Positions 40,401-53,323 of a stretch of 64,000 nucleotides of DNA are shown piece by piece (position 1 is the stretch's first letter; every line of letters begins with the position of its first letter). Made by a program: the position numbers and the translations under genes. The notes under the pieces are model-generated. The model did no database searches, was not told the origin of the DNA, and was given only the letters and a program-made list of their open reading frames with translations. The stretch is from Bradysia coprophila (Eukaryota > Arthropoda > Insecta > Diptera > Sciaridae). The stretch spans positions 4,227,739 to 4,291,738 of the forward strand of contig NC_050735.1 of assembly GCF_014529535.1 (NCBI RefSeq). The letters are read 5' to 3'.

Positions 40401-40592
40401 TTTCAAGGTTTATAGATATAATAAATCGTGTAATTGTTGTATGGGTTTCATTGCATACACATCTATTTAAGTGACGTAATTTTGTTCTTATAAAAATGAG
40501 AATTTTAATTTGCTCACATTTCTGAATTAAACGCTGCACTGCACTGTTCGTATTGTATATTTCTCTGTGAGAAGCAGCGACTTTTTGGGCCA

Positions 40593-40905
40593 GCGCCTAT
40601 TTTTGGGAAAATCTAAAATTCGCAAAATTTTGTAAATTTTCCTGAATTTCGTAAATTTCCCCAAAATTTCCTATCGAACCTTACCACTTGAATGTCAATT
40701 TTTGGCTTCAGAATTTAGAAAACTGTATAAGGCAGCGTGATCTGCATTTTATTCTCCATTTGGCCAAAAATGTGCCATCATGGCTTCACGTTTAAAAATC
40801 GATTTTAAGAATGCTTATGCCAAAAATTGGCATTTAAGTGATCAGGTTCTTTTGGTGTTAGCGAATTTTTGGAAATTTAGAATAAAAAAATCCCAAAAAT
40901 AGGAC
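40593..40905. mobile_element. Element with imperfect terminal inverted repeats
   Basis: GCGCCTATTTTTGGGAAAAT, CTAAAATTCG at the left faces GGAAATTTAGAATAAAAAAAT, CCCAAAAATAGGAC at the right. Inner motifs such as TGCCAAAAATTGGCA occur in the body. No ORF of note. Likely an old non-autonomous DNA transposon; superfamily not determined. Confidence 0.45.
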
Positions 40906-42580
40906 TTGCTTCAAGCTGCTTGTTCGATGAATGCTAATAACTAATAAAGCAATAATTACTTTAGGCGTGTCTTAGAAATTAATACTTACTACACTTCCTC
41001 CCGTTCCATTAGTTTGTCCACCACTCAAGACTCAAATTTTACAATTAGACTTTTACGACCTTTTACGTTTAGTAAATTCATTAGCATAGAGACTTTTCTA
41101 CCATAAATTATGTCCGACCAACAACAAAAAAGAACCAAAAAAAATCTCCATAATTACTCGTCAAGTTCAATCAATTTCGGTTAATGCTAATATACGAAAA
41201 TCAAATCGAATCAAAAACCAGAAAAGGAAAACAAGGCAACGGCGTTATAAACAAACTCGGTATAATCATAATAGAATATATTGATCGACGTCACCGATAT
41301 ACATATGTACTGCCATTTAAGTCAACATCAAGTTTAACCAAACGAACAGAAAAGCCAAGTACAAGGTCTATTATGGGTCCATTTAATATTGTGTTCTTTG
41401 AGTGAATGTAAAAAATGATTATTTTTTGTCGAAGCTATTTTTAGATTCAAACAACATTTGATGCGAACACTTTGTCCATATCAATATTGAAAAGCTTTGC
41501 TCTATCCGATTTATTTTGATAAGGAAAATATTTCGTTGCAATTTTTGAACGGCACTGTAATATTACGCAAACGTTTTGTGATTAGCTTTGAATTCGCTGA
41601 AGCTGAATGCTGTCGTAAATACATTGAGAAATAGAAAGAATTCTCTTTTCGACACACACAAATATTGATTGATGTGCTGTCTTCAGCACTCATATATAGA
41701 GATGTTGGTAATATTTTCCCAGAAATACGCTTCGTTCTTTGAATTAAATAAATTCTAATGGAACGTGGTGACGATAATCGAAATATGCGAAGATATTAAA
41801 CATTCTTTGTGGTATTTTTATGTATTTACGTAAGTTCCTCAGTTATCTCTGGATATATTCACCGACAGAATAAAAATTACTTTATTTCAACGTCTGTTGC
41901 TTGAGTGGAAATCTATGCGAATGAAGTGTGACCCAGATGGATTCTTTTCCACATATTTTTTTCTCCTACTAGCATTGAGATATTCGATTTGAATTCTCCA
42001 TGTGAATAACTCGATGGGTTTGTCTACGATTGAAATATGCGATGAAGAATCGAATTGATATTTATATTTTACTGCTCATGAGTCTGAAATCGTACACAGC
42101 ATCCTAGCAATGCAATATTTTTGTGGGCTTTATTCGGAAACAAGTGATCAATTTGCATCAGAGAACATTGTACAAATAGCCAAGGTATTACAAAGTGACT
42201 ATACGAAATGAGCGAATAGTCTCTCCTTCGATATTCTGGAGAAAACAGTAATTTCTCAAGGCTGAGAGAGTGTCCATAAACGATGTCCACTTGATTCCCG
42301 TGCACCATGAAGCCAGCAGCTTTAAATATTTGATAACTCGAGAACTAGTGAAATGTAGGGTCGACACCCCCAAAAACTCCTAATATGGATGTAGAACACA
42401 CAGTTTACTTAATGCAACGCATATTTTTGGAATGTTGCAAAACGTGCGAATAATCAATGCTATTCGAATCAAATCAATTGAAAATGCTCAAATCTTGAGG
42501 AGAGCCCTCCTGCCTTCTTACATCCTCCGCATCTCATCTGCAGTATTCATTTCACATCTCTGTTTTTTTTTTTATTTCAG

Positions 42581-44760
<2,180 letters not shown>

Positions 44761-45162
44761 TTCCGCCGTCCGGGCGTTCATACAATATCTGGACCGAATT
44801 TATGCAAACAGCCCCCGTCTCTATAACCTACCATAGTTTCATTTTTCGTATTTTTAATTTTTTTATAATTTTTCTTTCTGCAATTGTGATTTTACTATGT
44901 AGTAGTCAGTCAGCGCATTGTGGTGTGTATGTGTTGAGTTGTACTGAATAAGAGAATAAGAGAAAAACGAAGAGGAAGCAAAGTGAAACGAAGCAGCAAA
45001 AATGTATTTCGTGTGCGATAACTTTAAGTTTAAGTTTAGCTCGGACAGAAATTTGTGTCTGTTGAGTGAACGTAATGAGTTACATTGACTAAGCGAAAGC
45101 GTTGTTAAAATTAAAATGTTCTAAGTGGAGAAGTTTGATTATCAGAATATCAACAGCAAAAA

Positions 45163-45168
45163 AATAAA
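45163..45168 (+). promoter_or_regulatory. Probable Fem-1 poly(A) signal
   Basis: The AATAAA hexamer lies about 400 bases after the Fem-1 stop codon, within an A-rich run that repeats AATAAAAATAAAA. It is the first clear canonical signal I noticed downstream. The actual cleavage site is not known. Confidence 0.45.
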
Positions 45169-45760
45169 AATAAAAAAGAATTGAAGTTTCGACCGGTTTT
45201 TACTTTTCTAATGCCTCGTCTGTCTATCCGTCTCCGAGGAAACATCTTATGAATCATCCCATCAAACTACCCAAGAAAAATGTCCAATGAGATTTATACA
45301 CCGACAAGCCAGAGGTGAAGATCACACCTGTAGCACCCCGTACAATTTACCTTTACAAGAGACAAAATTACTCTTTACAGGTCAGATTTTTAACTCTCTT
45401 TTTTGTCAGTGAATACTTTAGGTCGTAGAGTTATAATCTGTTTTTGAAGACTGCCTTTTTTTCGGAATAGCTACATTCAGTGGCGGATTACCCTTTATGG
45501 GCAATTCAATATCGTGCCCATGGTGCTGGAAAAATTTGGCGCTGAGTTCAATCACTGAATGTACAATTATTGTCTGAAAAGAAATTGTATATTCGTGGAT
45601 CCTGGATTTGAGCACTATTTCAAAGGACTCTCAATGATTGGCGCTGTCGGCAAGTCGGTCACTTCTGTCATTTCACCGAACAATATTTTCAATAAGAAAA
45701 GACCGAAGGCAGTGCCACCGCTGATTTTTGCGGTAGTGACGACATAGCAATTTCCACAAT

Positions 45761-46165
45761 CTATTTCAAACTCAAAATTTTTTCGTCATAAAACGAGATA
45801 TATGGCCGTGTTGCGGCTGCCAAATACATAAGTGTCCCGACAGCCTCTGTAAATGGATAATTTTTAGCCGATTTTCCAGTTTCTGTCACGTTTCTTTCTG
45901 CCGATGTTGATTGTGACATTCTGAATTTTTCCAGGCGACGATTTATTTCTAGTCCAACAAAACAATCTGCCTCAAAGATACGAATTTTGAATTCCGTTTG
46001 AAGAAAATCCATTAGGTCGTCGATGACTTAGCTACTGTAATACCATCATCGATGAAAATGCCTAAAATCATTCGTCTATCACGATTTCTCACGAACACAC
46101 ACTGATCAGCGTCAGCAACTTGAAAACTGTACATCTTGTGGAAATCAGTGAACTTTTTTTCTAAA
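45761..46165 (-). pseudogene. Ty1/copia retrotransposon pol fragment (reverse transcriptase end), broken
   Basis: On the minus strand, a frame from about 46120 reads SDADQCVFVRN and ILGIFIDDGI, where the latter is the copia counterpart of the polymerase YVDD motif. A frameshift near 46020 then joins to DDLMDFLQTEFKIR and YFVG-like CFVGLEINR. It ends with YPFTEAVGTLMYLAAATRP, the conserved stretch between reverse transcriptase and RNase H in copia elements. The frame then decays at about 45775. Neither gag, integrase nor LTRs were found, so this is an inactive internal fragment. The order of motifs makes the family assignment solid; the age and exact lineage are unknown. Confidence 0.8.
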
Positions 46166-46776
46166 TCAATTTATTTTCGGCTTTTATTTTTCACTACCTT
46201 TTTGGCATATAGTCAACCAATACTCTCTCTAGCGAGAGGGTAGTGAGTCGACGAGCTCGACTGTTAAGTCATAACTCTTAAACTCAAATATTTTAAGATT
46301 TTTGATGATTTAAATTACACTTTCCTCTCGATCTATTCCTTTCGGCTGTATAGCCTTCTTACTTCTCACTGCTTCGTTCGCGTGCTTTTTCTTTTCACCT
46401 TTTTCACTTTTCTACTTTCTTTTTCCCGGTTCCTCCAGCAAATTTTCCTGGTTTTATGTCCTACTTTTCCACCGTTTTTATCTAATTTTTCCAGAGCAGA
46501 AAGATTTCACCTTAGCTCTCCCCAAACAAGCAACAAGCTTAGAATTGTGATGTGGTCTTCATGAACTGAAGTTTTTAACTTTTACCTCATGCAGGTCAGT
46601 GCTATACCAATCAAAACGCATTTTCTCTTAAGATGTACCAGAATTTGTGTAGTGTGTCGCTGCGCTCGCAATTACTTGATTCGTCATATATGAGTATAGA
46701 CAAATTGGCGCTGAAATTGCGTTTGCCAGTGGCTACATTAATTACTTTGATTTTACTGGAATAGTATTTTGTTCAC

Positions 46777-47640
46777 GAAAGGAAAAAAGTTGGAAATTTC
46801 ATTTCGTGGATGTGAGGATTTGCGAGAAAATGAAATTTCCTACTTTTTTCCTAGGTCAGCACAACGTTTTTTACAACAAGGGTTCCCACGGTGCGGTTGA
46901 ATGAATTTTAACTGAGCATTTCGATGAACTTTTGATATTTTTAGATATTATGAGTCAGCTCGGAGCCCTGAACAAGGTTGCACAAAAAAAAAATATTTTC
47001 ATCCGTACCGTCGATGACATTGGTGACATTGGTCACTTGCACTTAGGGTATCAAATTTTTGTACAATTGTTATTAGAATATCAGGCACTATCGATTGAAA
47101 CCACAACCAGTTCTCCACCACTCTCTCTGTAGACAGGATGGGCTATGCACCAATGTCACCGACAGTACGGATGGAAAATTTTTGTGGAACCTTGTTCAGG
47201 GCTCCGAGCTGACTAATAATATCCAAAAATATCAAAAGTGCATCGAAATGCTCAGTTTAAATTCATTCAACCGCACCGTGTTCCACAAGTTTCAGCTAAG
47301 GTGAGGAAATGACTATTTTCTCGCCAGCGTTGTGAGAAAAACATTGCATAAAAAATAGTAATCCATCTGGAAAGTGTCGACTATGTAACTTTTGTTTCAA
47401 GTGGGTTGCTCAGACTTTAAACGTTAGTGGAGCTGTATCATCCAAAATTTCGATCGATTTAAATTCTGCTGAGTATATGTAATCAACTACAATGTGAAAA
47501 TTTGAAAGCTAAGACTGTTCGACTGTCCTATAAATTCAGTTGATTCAACGCTGGACACCATTTGCAGTGATTTTTGCATTCAAATTGGTTGTTGCATAAA
47601 TATGTTATAAACGCAGGCAAGAAAATAGTCATTTTCTTCC
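46777..47640. mobile_element. Long inverted-repeat (foldback) element
   Basis: Main arms 46887-47022 and 47149-47280 are about 135 bp and nearly complementary. The left arm has CACGGTGCGGTTGAATGAAT, CAGCTCGGAGCCCTGAACAA and CATCCGTACCGTCGATGACA; the right arm has the complements in reverse order. Outside each arm is a smaller palindrome: GGAAAAAAGTTGGAAATTTC with GAAATTTCCTACTTTTTTCC at 46778-46852, and GGAAATGACTATTTTCTCGC with AGAAAATAGTCATTTTCTTCC at about 47307-47640. This layout is compatible with a composite foldback transposon. No transposase was found. Confidence 0.65.
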
Positions 47641-48004
47641 CTCTGTGGAGACTTGTTGTGAAAAATTCAATTTACTTCGGAAACAGATTGAAAATTTCAT
47701 TTACTTGGTAAACAAATATCATGTCCGGAGTGATAGCGGAGGACTTGACGCAGTCTAACCCCCAAAAATAACTATGGTTGTTCGTCAAGATGCAGCTAGT
47801 CTCATAGCTTTAAGAACAATTCGATAGTGAGATTCACCGCTTCGAACTCATGTTTGTGCTCGAATTAGTGGAACGTTCTATTTGGAAATGATCCGTTGAG
47901 TAGTCGCTAGTGGTATAAGGAAAACGAGATTTGTCTACAACCGTTAGACGATCTTCTGACGACGCTAAATGTAACAAGAAAAATTCCTTTGTAAAATTTA
48001 ACTT

Positions 48005-48010
48005 TTTATT
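48005..48010 (-). promoter_or_regulatory. Neugrin-gene poly(A) signal
   Basis: TTTATT on the plus strand is AATAAA on the minus strand, 11 bases past the stop codon of the neugrin-family gene. It implies a very short 3' UTR. Confidence 0.5.
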
Positions 48011-48021
48011 TCAACACATTA

Positions 48022-49101
48022 CTAAGACTTGGTCATTCCAGGAACACTATACAAAAACTCCCCGTCATCATCATAATAACAATCACCCAATCGATATGTG
48101 GCTCCATCTTTGTACAGTTTCCGCGGAATATCGATGTGGTCGCGAATGGATGGCATTGATAACCGTTTCAAATCCCTTTCGTGCAGTTGAACTTCATTAC
48201 TTACGAATTTAGTTACGCTGAGCGTTGAATTTTCGATATTTGAATCCGTTTGCGGTTTGATTCCAGTGCCAAATGGATTGTTGAATATGGTCTCCGTACC
48301 GCTACTGACAGACCCACTTTCGTCGGAACTGGTAGGCTTAAAGGTGTAGAGTTTGCGCGATCCGATACCCGTCGTAACAAATTCTTTCTCTGACACTTTT
48401 GGTGGAGGTGACTTTGAAGAAATTTGTTTCGGATCAACCTCATACTTCTTACAGCTCGATATAATGCCAACGAACTCGGTGCTTTCCGGTTTTGGCATCT
48501 CCTTCTTCAGCATACTGTCATAGTTCACTTTTGTATTCAGATTTCGTTTCGAAAATTTCTTCAAATGTTCACTGAATCGTGGGTCCATTTCCTTAAATTC
48601 ACCATTCGCGAATAATTCCCAATTCGATCGGACCTTTTCATCATGCCGAGCCACACGTTTACTGTCTCTCGGCTGCCACTTCGCCTTAAGAATCTTTTGA
48701 ATGGTGGCTGCATCAGCAGGGAAACTTTCCGCCAATTTATGTTCATTCCACTCGTCCGGATCTTTGGCATTAAACAGACGAATTTGTTCCATTTCTCCCC
48801 ATGTCAAAAACGTTGGTTTTTTCTCACTGAAGTATTTATTCCGCACAATGTTGCGTTGCAATTGTTCCCTATGTTCTGCAGATTCCTGCCGATATTGTTC
48901 GTATATTGCACGGGTGTTTGTCAGATCCCCTTCAAATTTGGAAATATCGTCATCCCAATGATTGTCGTATTCGATTTCGTTAGTTTCGGCTTTGACTTGA
49001 CGACGGATGCCCGGATTTGAGATGTATCTAGGAGAGCGAGCGTAGTTCCGAGTTGACTGCTTAGCGCAGTTACTTGCTTGTTTGATTAATGCGCGAAACA
49101 T
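48022..49101 (-). CDS. Neugrin-family mitochondrial protein
   Basis: An intronless frame of 359 residues with ATG at 49101-49099 and stop at 48024-48022. Vertebrate neugrin is a mitochondrial protein needed for 16S rRNA stability and mitoribosome biogenesis; the same role is inferred here. The N-terminus (MFRALIKQASNCAKQSTRNY, then ARSPRY) is basic, has no acidic residues and looks like a mitochondrial targeting peptide. The core signature is at about residues 99-142: LTWGEMEQIRLF, then LAESFPADAATIQKILKAKW, a helix-turn-helix-like segment diagnostic of the family. The C-terminus has YYDDDGEFLYSV, matching the conserved FFDSNGNFLY-type end of neugrins. The region between is low-complexity and poorly conserved. 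Longer than the roughly 290-residue human protein. The upstream 500 bases should hold the promoter; the nearest gene on the other side is about 3.3 kb away. Confidence 0.88.
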   Translation of the reverse strand: MFRALIKQASNCAKQSTRNYARSPRYISNPGIRRQVKAETNEIEYDNHWDDDISKFEGDLTNTRAIYEQYRQESAEHREQLQRNIVRNKYFSEKKPTFLTWGEMEQIRLFNAKDPDEWNEHKLAESFPADAATIQKILKAKWQPRDSKRVARHDEKVRSNWELFANGEFKEMDPRFSEHLKKFSKRNLNTKVNYDSMLKKEMPKPESTEFVGIISSCKKYEVDPKQISSKSPPPKVSEKEFVTTGIGSRKLYTFKPTSSDESGSVSSGTETIFNNPFGTGIKPQTDSNIENSTLSVTKFVSNEVQLHERDLKRLSMPSIRDHIDIPRKLYKDGATYRLGDCYYDDDGEFLYSVPGMTKS

Positions 49102-49532
49102 TACAAAAGTTGTTCAACTTTCACTGGTTGTATTTCTTTGGTGTTATGTTATTGTAAAAGTAAACACATGCCCAAAGTGACATATTAGTTTTTCTGACAG
49201 AAGTGACAGAAAGAGCATTTTTCTCTTTGGACAAGCTGGTTCACATAAAAATACAGCACATTTCAGCGACAGTATTCAAAAAGAAAAGGAGCGAAATATT
49301 TTTAAATTTTTAATCTTTCGCAACCGGAACGGGTACAGCCTTGAGTGATTCAATCTCAAGCTATTTATGAATGGAAAATTTTGACAGCTCTACACTTGCG
49401 ACGAATAAAAAGAAAAAAGTTTTTTACATGCGTCGAAAACCGTACTTTTCATGTTTTAAGCACTTCTTTCGACGCCCTCAGCATGTAAAATCCATTACAC
49501 AGGTTTTTACTTGAAACAATAGTCATTTGTTT

Positions 49533-50111
49533 ACCTGTTTTGGACGATTGATTTTAGGCAATTTCGCGGATTGTAGGCCGAACGAAGTGAGGTCTACAAG
49601 CGAAAGTGCCTTAAATCAACAGTCCCAAATAGAGGTGAGTGGGCTGCCCATAAAAGTGGGCTGCCCACGCCCATGGGCATGCCCACGGGACATGGTCATG
49701 GGCATTTTTCAATTTCGTGGGCATAGGGCGCAGAATGGGCACTTTTCAAAAATGTGTGAGCCCACAAACTTAAGTCTTAAGTGTAGTCAAGATTTTCCGT
49801 ACGATGTAATATTCATCAAGAAATTTTAAAACGGCTTTCGCACATAAAATCGTGTTTCCAACTCATCAATTTACTAGAATTTTGCACGAACGATGTGCTG
49901 TCAACCTCAGTTTCGCCTCAGATTGACAATTTTCAAATTTTTTGCGAAAATTTCCGATGTGGGCCTTGGGCATGGGCTGGGCAGTGGGCATGCTTTTTAA
50001 AATTCTTGGGCATTGACTGCGCCGTGGGCATGTTTTTTTTAAATTATTGGGCTTTGGGCAGGGCGGGCATAAAAATTAGGTATGCCCACTCACCTCTAGT
50101 CCCAAACAGGT
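49533..50111. repeat. Older palindrome split by a hAT insertion
   Basis: With the inserted element removed, ACCTGTTTTGGAC...TGATTTTAGGCAATTTCGC at the left pairs with GCGAAAGTGCCTTAAATCA and GTCCCAAACAGGT at the right, forming a stem of about 35-40 bp with a GTAGG..CCTAC-like loop edge. The insertion lies in the right arm. Confidence 0.6.
49630..50098. mobile_element. Non-autonomous hAT-type element with 8-bp target duplication
   Basis: The 469-bp element begins TAGAGGTGAGTGGGC and ends GCCCACTCACCTCTA, a 15-bp perfect terminal inverted repeat. GTCCCAAA is duplicated immediately outside both ends (49622-49629 and 50099-50106). An 8-bp duplication and a TAGAGGTG-type end are hallmarks of the hAT superfamily. 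Subterminal regions are rich in GGGC(A)/GCCCA motifs on both sides, possible transposase binding repeats. No transposase frame exists, so movement would depend on an autonomous partner. The perfect duplication suggests a fairly recent insertion. Confidence 0.85.
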
Positions 50112-51370
50112 GCACATGTGAGTTTTCACGCAGAGGGCCGGAAACACGAGAAAATTCGAAAAATTGCCCTCATTTTCGGCCCCGAAGCATGAAAACTTAT
50201 ATGTTTCAAGCCATAGCACTGCTACTAACACAAACACTCATTCCACCATCGTAAAAAGTAAAAAAATGCCCCCAAAATTCAAAGATGTATGCGCGTACGG
50301 TTGTATGTGCTATGCGTTTTTATTCACACTAACAAATCATGACTCCTGTCTTTACGAAAAAATGGAAAGGCCTATTAAGGTCAATGAATGTTAAAACCAG
50401 GTATGGTCTGTCCATACAAACAAATAGACAAAATCATTGAGAGGTGAGTTTGAAATCGCTATTTCCTCCGCTCATATGGGATTGACGAACAGCCAATAAA
50501 CCAAGAATAGCTTCGGTTAAGAGAAATTACAATCAGTTCAAACTAAAGAATACACTTGATAAAGCACTCCAACAATTGAAAATATCGAAATATTACTTCC
50601 ATTGATAATTGCTTCGATGTCAAAATATTTCCAAGTAGGACGGTTCCGTTCGTGTGTTGCTTATCCAAACCATTTTAAGGTACACGCGTCGATCATGGCC
50701 ACAACCTCAACGATTTTACGAACATTTTGTAAACAATATTTGTTTGGTTATGGCTCTGTGGATGAAATTTGACATTTCGTTGTTGCACTTGGAACAGACC
50801 TATTGCGGGTGCAATTCACGGAACCTTAGCCATCGTTCCAATTGGAAAAGTGATTGATAGTTTATAACGTCTGGTATTGTGCTTTAAGGTTATGTTTGTT
50901 GATTTCTTCGTTGACTGTAGAACGCTCATTGCATAGCATTAGCCTCCAAATATTTCTTATCTTTATGCTAACAGCTGTGTCCAAGGCCATACGAACTCTC
51001 AAATTACTGTAAACTTCATCTGCCGAGACATAACCACATCAATATTTATATGAAAACCAATCTTAATGGATGAAAACGTGTTGGTTCGGCCAGTTAAAAT
51101 TCGTGTTGACTTGAAACAAACCTATAATTTCTCAACAGGCCAATTTCGTTTGCCAAACTCATTTTAAATTTTCAACACACTTAGACTTACGGCACGTTCA
51201 CTACTGATAGCACGACGGTAGCTCGATAGATGGTGCACATAATCAGCTGTTTAATGTGTTTAATCTTTTCGCTGCTGGCTCGCTAGCTGAATGTGTATGA
51301 AAACAAAAACATTGATTTCGTAATACAATCTGTCATTAGACGTTTAGTTTTGCCTTATTATTTGAGACGT

Positions 51371-51744
51371 TTAGAGTCAAACCACATCGAAATTTTCTGT
51401 CATGAAGTGACAGTTTTGACATTGACATTTTTGACGCTGTCATTTTTGACATCTGAAAAATTTCGTCATAACCTCAATTTAAAACGTGAACTGGACACAA
51501 AACTTGTCTTAAAACAATTAATTTTGAAAAACATTACAGTATTATCGTAAATACTATTATAAGGATACGATAACACTGTGATATTATTCAAAATTTATTG
51601 TTTCCAGACAAGTTTTGTGTACAGTTCACGTTTTCAATTGAGGTTATGACAACAATTTTCAGACGTCAATAATGACAACGTCAAAAATGTCAATGTCAAA
51701 ACTGTCACTTCACGACAAAAAGTTTCGATGTGGTTTGACTCTAA
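51371..51744. mobile_element. Large foldback (MITE-like) element
   Basis: Arms of roughly 170-180 bp: TTAGAGTCAAACCACATCGA at the left end and TCGATGTGGTTTGACTCTAA at the right end are perfect complements. Inside are mirrored GAAGTGACAGTTTTGACATT, ACGTGAACTGGACACAAAAC and TTGTCTTAAAACAATT-like blocks. TGACATT/TGACGCTGTCA motifs are repeated within the arms. The short loop lies at about 51530-51580. No coding capacity. Confidence 0.8.
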
Positions 51745-52429
51745 GAGCTGGTTTTATTTTTTCGTTTCCTTGGTATGTTCTCAAAGTTGTATTCTTCGTA
51801 ATCCAGTTTTCGAATTGATATTTGACTTTTATTTACATAAATTAGTTGAAGTAATTGCTTGACATTGCTCGTTAGAACTGGTGTAAATGTGAATGTTAGA
51901 CCAGTGTGAAAATGCAAAAAAACAATTCGATGATCTAAGTGAATGTCACCTCGACTATCATATTACCTGTCTTCATCACTAAATCAATAAATAGATAAAA
52001 TATGTGGGCGATTCAAATTTAGGATCTTTCACTTCGTAAACAAATATCTCTTAGTACCCAAGACAATGTCCAAAAAGATGAAATCTTTGGTATAGTTTCC
52101 CTCATTAATTTCGTCATCATTTTAAAAGACACATCATGGTTACGACGATGCGGTTATCGCATACACTTACATAGGTCATCACTTATGTTTAGTGTAAAAA
52201 GAGACCATTGCTTTGGCGAATCGTTGTTAACTCAGACTGTTATCTCGTGCATGCAATGATAATGTAATTTTGTGCTGCGATAAGTTTTGTGCTTATCTGG
52301 CATTAGATGAAACTTTAAACTCAAATTTTAGGAGAAACGTGAAGACCTTCTGATTTAATCTGAAAAATCTTTTAGATTCTTCTGCAGCACAACTTCATTT
52401 CGTTTCCAAACTTTCTCCCCTTTCTCAAA

Positions 52430-53323
52430 ATGGACCAAATTTCTGCATTACTTCAACCGTACAAAGAAACCATTGGCAATGTTGCTGGTATTGTTACCGC
52501 CTTGCAGATGCTTAGTGGTGCTTTTCTGTGCAATGACATCCGGAAAAAGGGCTCTGCTACCGAGTTCTCATCAATACCGTTTCTGGGTGGTTTGATTCTG
52601 TAAGTATACTCCAGTTGCAGTGTTCACAGTATGTTTAACAACATTTCCTATTCCACTGTGGTCCATCAGAACAGTACTCAGTTTTAAGTATGCTGCAATT
52701 CTAAACGATGCGGCAATGTTGCGGGTCAACTTTTTCGGTTTGGTACTGAACATCATTTACATGACCGTTTACTACTTCTACACACCCGGCCATAATAAGA
52801 CCACAGTTTGGGCACAGATTGGCTTAAGCGGAGCATTTTCGGCTGTAGTTATTGGCTATGCGCAATATGAGGATCCTGATCTTGTTGAATTCCGATTCGG
52901 CATGATCATGACGGTCTTTCTGTTCGCATTGGTGTCATCACCATTTTTGAGTTTGGTAAGTGAGGCTAAATTCACACCATTGCAACTCATAAGTAAACGG
53001 CAAAAAATTTAACTATTTAGGGGGATGTCATCAGGAACCAAAGCACGGAAGGTCTGCCTTTTCCGATGATTTTGTCAGGTTTGTTCAGGACGATTTCTAT
53101 AAATCTACTGTAATTACTCACTTCATTCTTTTGCACTTTAGGTACTGTGGTTTCGTTTATGTGGTTGCTGTACGGACTATGTCTAAACAACAGTGTCATT
53201 GTTTGGCAAAATGTGGTCTTGGTAATATTGAGTGGTATCCAGTTGTCGCTATTCGTCATTTATCCATCAACACCAAAATCGACTAAGGACAAGTCCAAGT
53301 CCAAGACTAAAAAGACCAACTAA
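52430..53323 (+). CDS. SWEET family sugar transporter (saliva type)
   Basis: Exons 52430-52599, 52670-52955, 53021-53078 and 53142-53323 join to 696 nt and 231 residues, the normal size for animal SWEETs (slv of Drosophila is similar). SWEETs are seven-helix membrane carriers that let sugars move down their gradient, at the plasma membrane or Golgi. The two MtN3/saliva triple-helix repeats are visible. Repeat 1 includes FLCNDIRKKGSATEFSSIPF, the KxGS.xxF..PF signature. Repeat 2 includes VIRNQSTEGLPFPMILSGTV and FMWLLYGL, the STE.LPFP..L signature. The TM linker helix is about residues 115-135. The lysine-rich tail (KDKSKSKTKKTN) is hydrophilic and presumably cytosolic. All introns are 63-70 nt. 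The ATG at 52430 is preceded by CAAA, a good insect start context, and fits the family N-terminus. No defects. Confidence 0.92.

Larger units (their letters stand above)
13646..42580 (+). other. Giant first intron of Fem-1 (about 28.9 kb)
   Basis: The intron runs from a GTAAGT donor at 13646 to a polypyrimidine-rich TTTATTTCAG acceptor ending at 42580. All other introns of the gene are 57-103 nt. No convincing coding exon of another gene was seen inside on either strand. Its content is repeats: foldbacks at 14628-14700, 14984-15118, 15150-15299, 15299-15414, 15421-15533, 26195-26345, 33474-33694 and 40593-40905; a tandem duplication at 23553-23838; dispersed repeats at 20801-21159, 25843-25984 and 35550-35935; a GC-richer repeat block at 30240-31130; a Penelope-like remnant at 32390-32895; and a cluster of related inverted repeats at 36731-37415. 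First introns often carry enhancers, but I cannot point to one here. Confidence 0.75.
44761..48021. other. Intergenic stretch with transposon debris
   Basis: After the Fem-1 3' UTR (to about 45190) the stretch contains a broken copia-type pol fragment on the minus strand (45761-46165) and a long inverted repeat (46777-47640). No other gene with recognisable similarity was seen. Confidence 0.6.
49102..52429. other. Intergenic stretch between neugrin gene and slv
   Basis: Contains the neugrin-gene promoter side, a non-autonomous hAT element (49630-50098) inside an older palindrome (49533-50111), and a 374-bp foldback (51371-51744). I saw no coding exon. The 5' UTR of slv lies near the right end; a pyrimidine-rich TTCTGCAG at about 52379-52386 could be a 5' UTR splice acceptor, but this is unproven. 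Confidence 0.55.
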
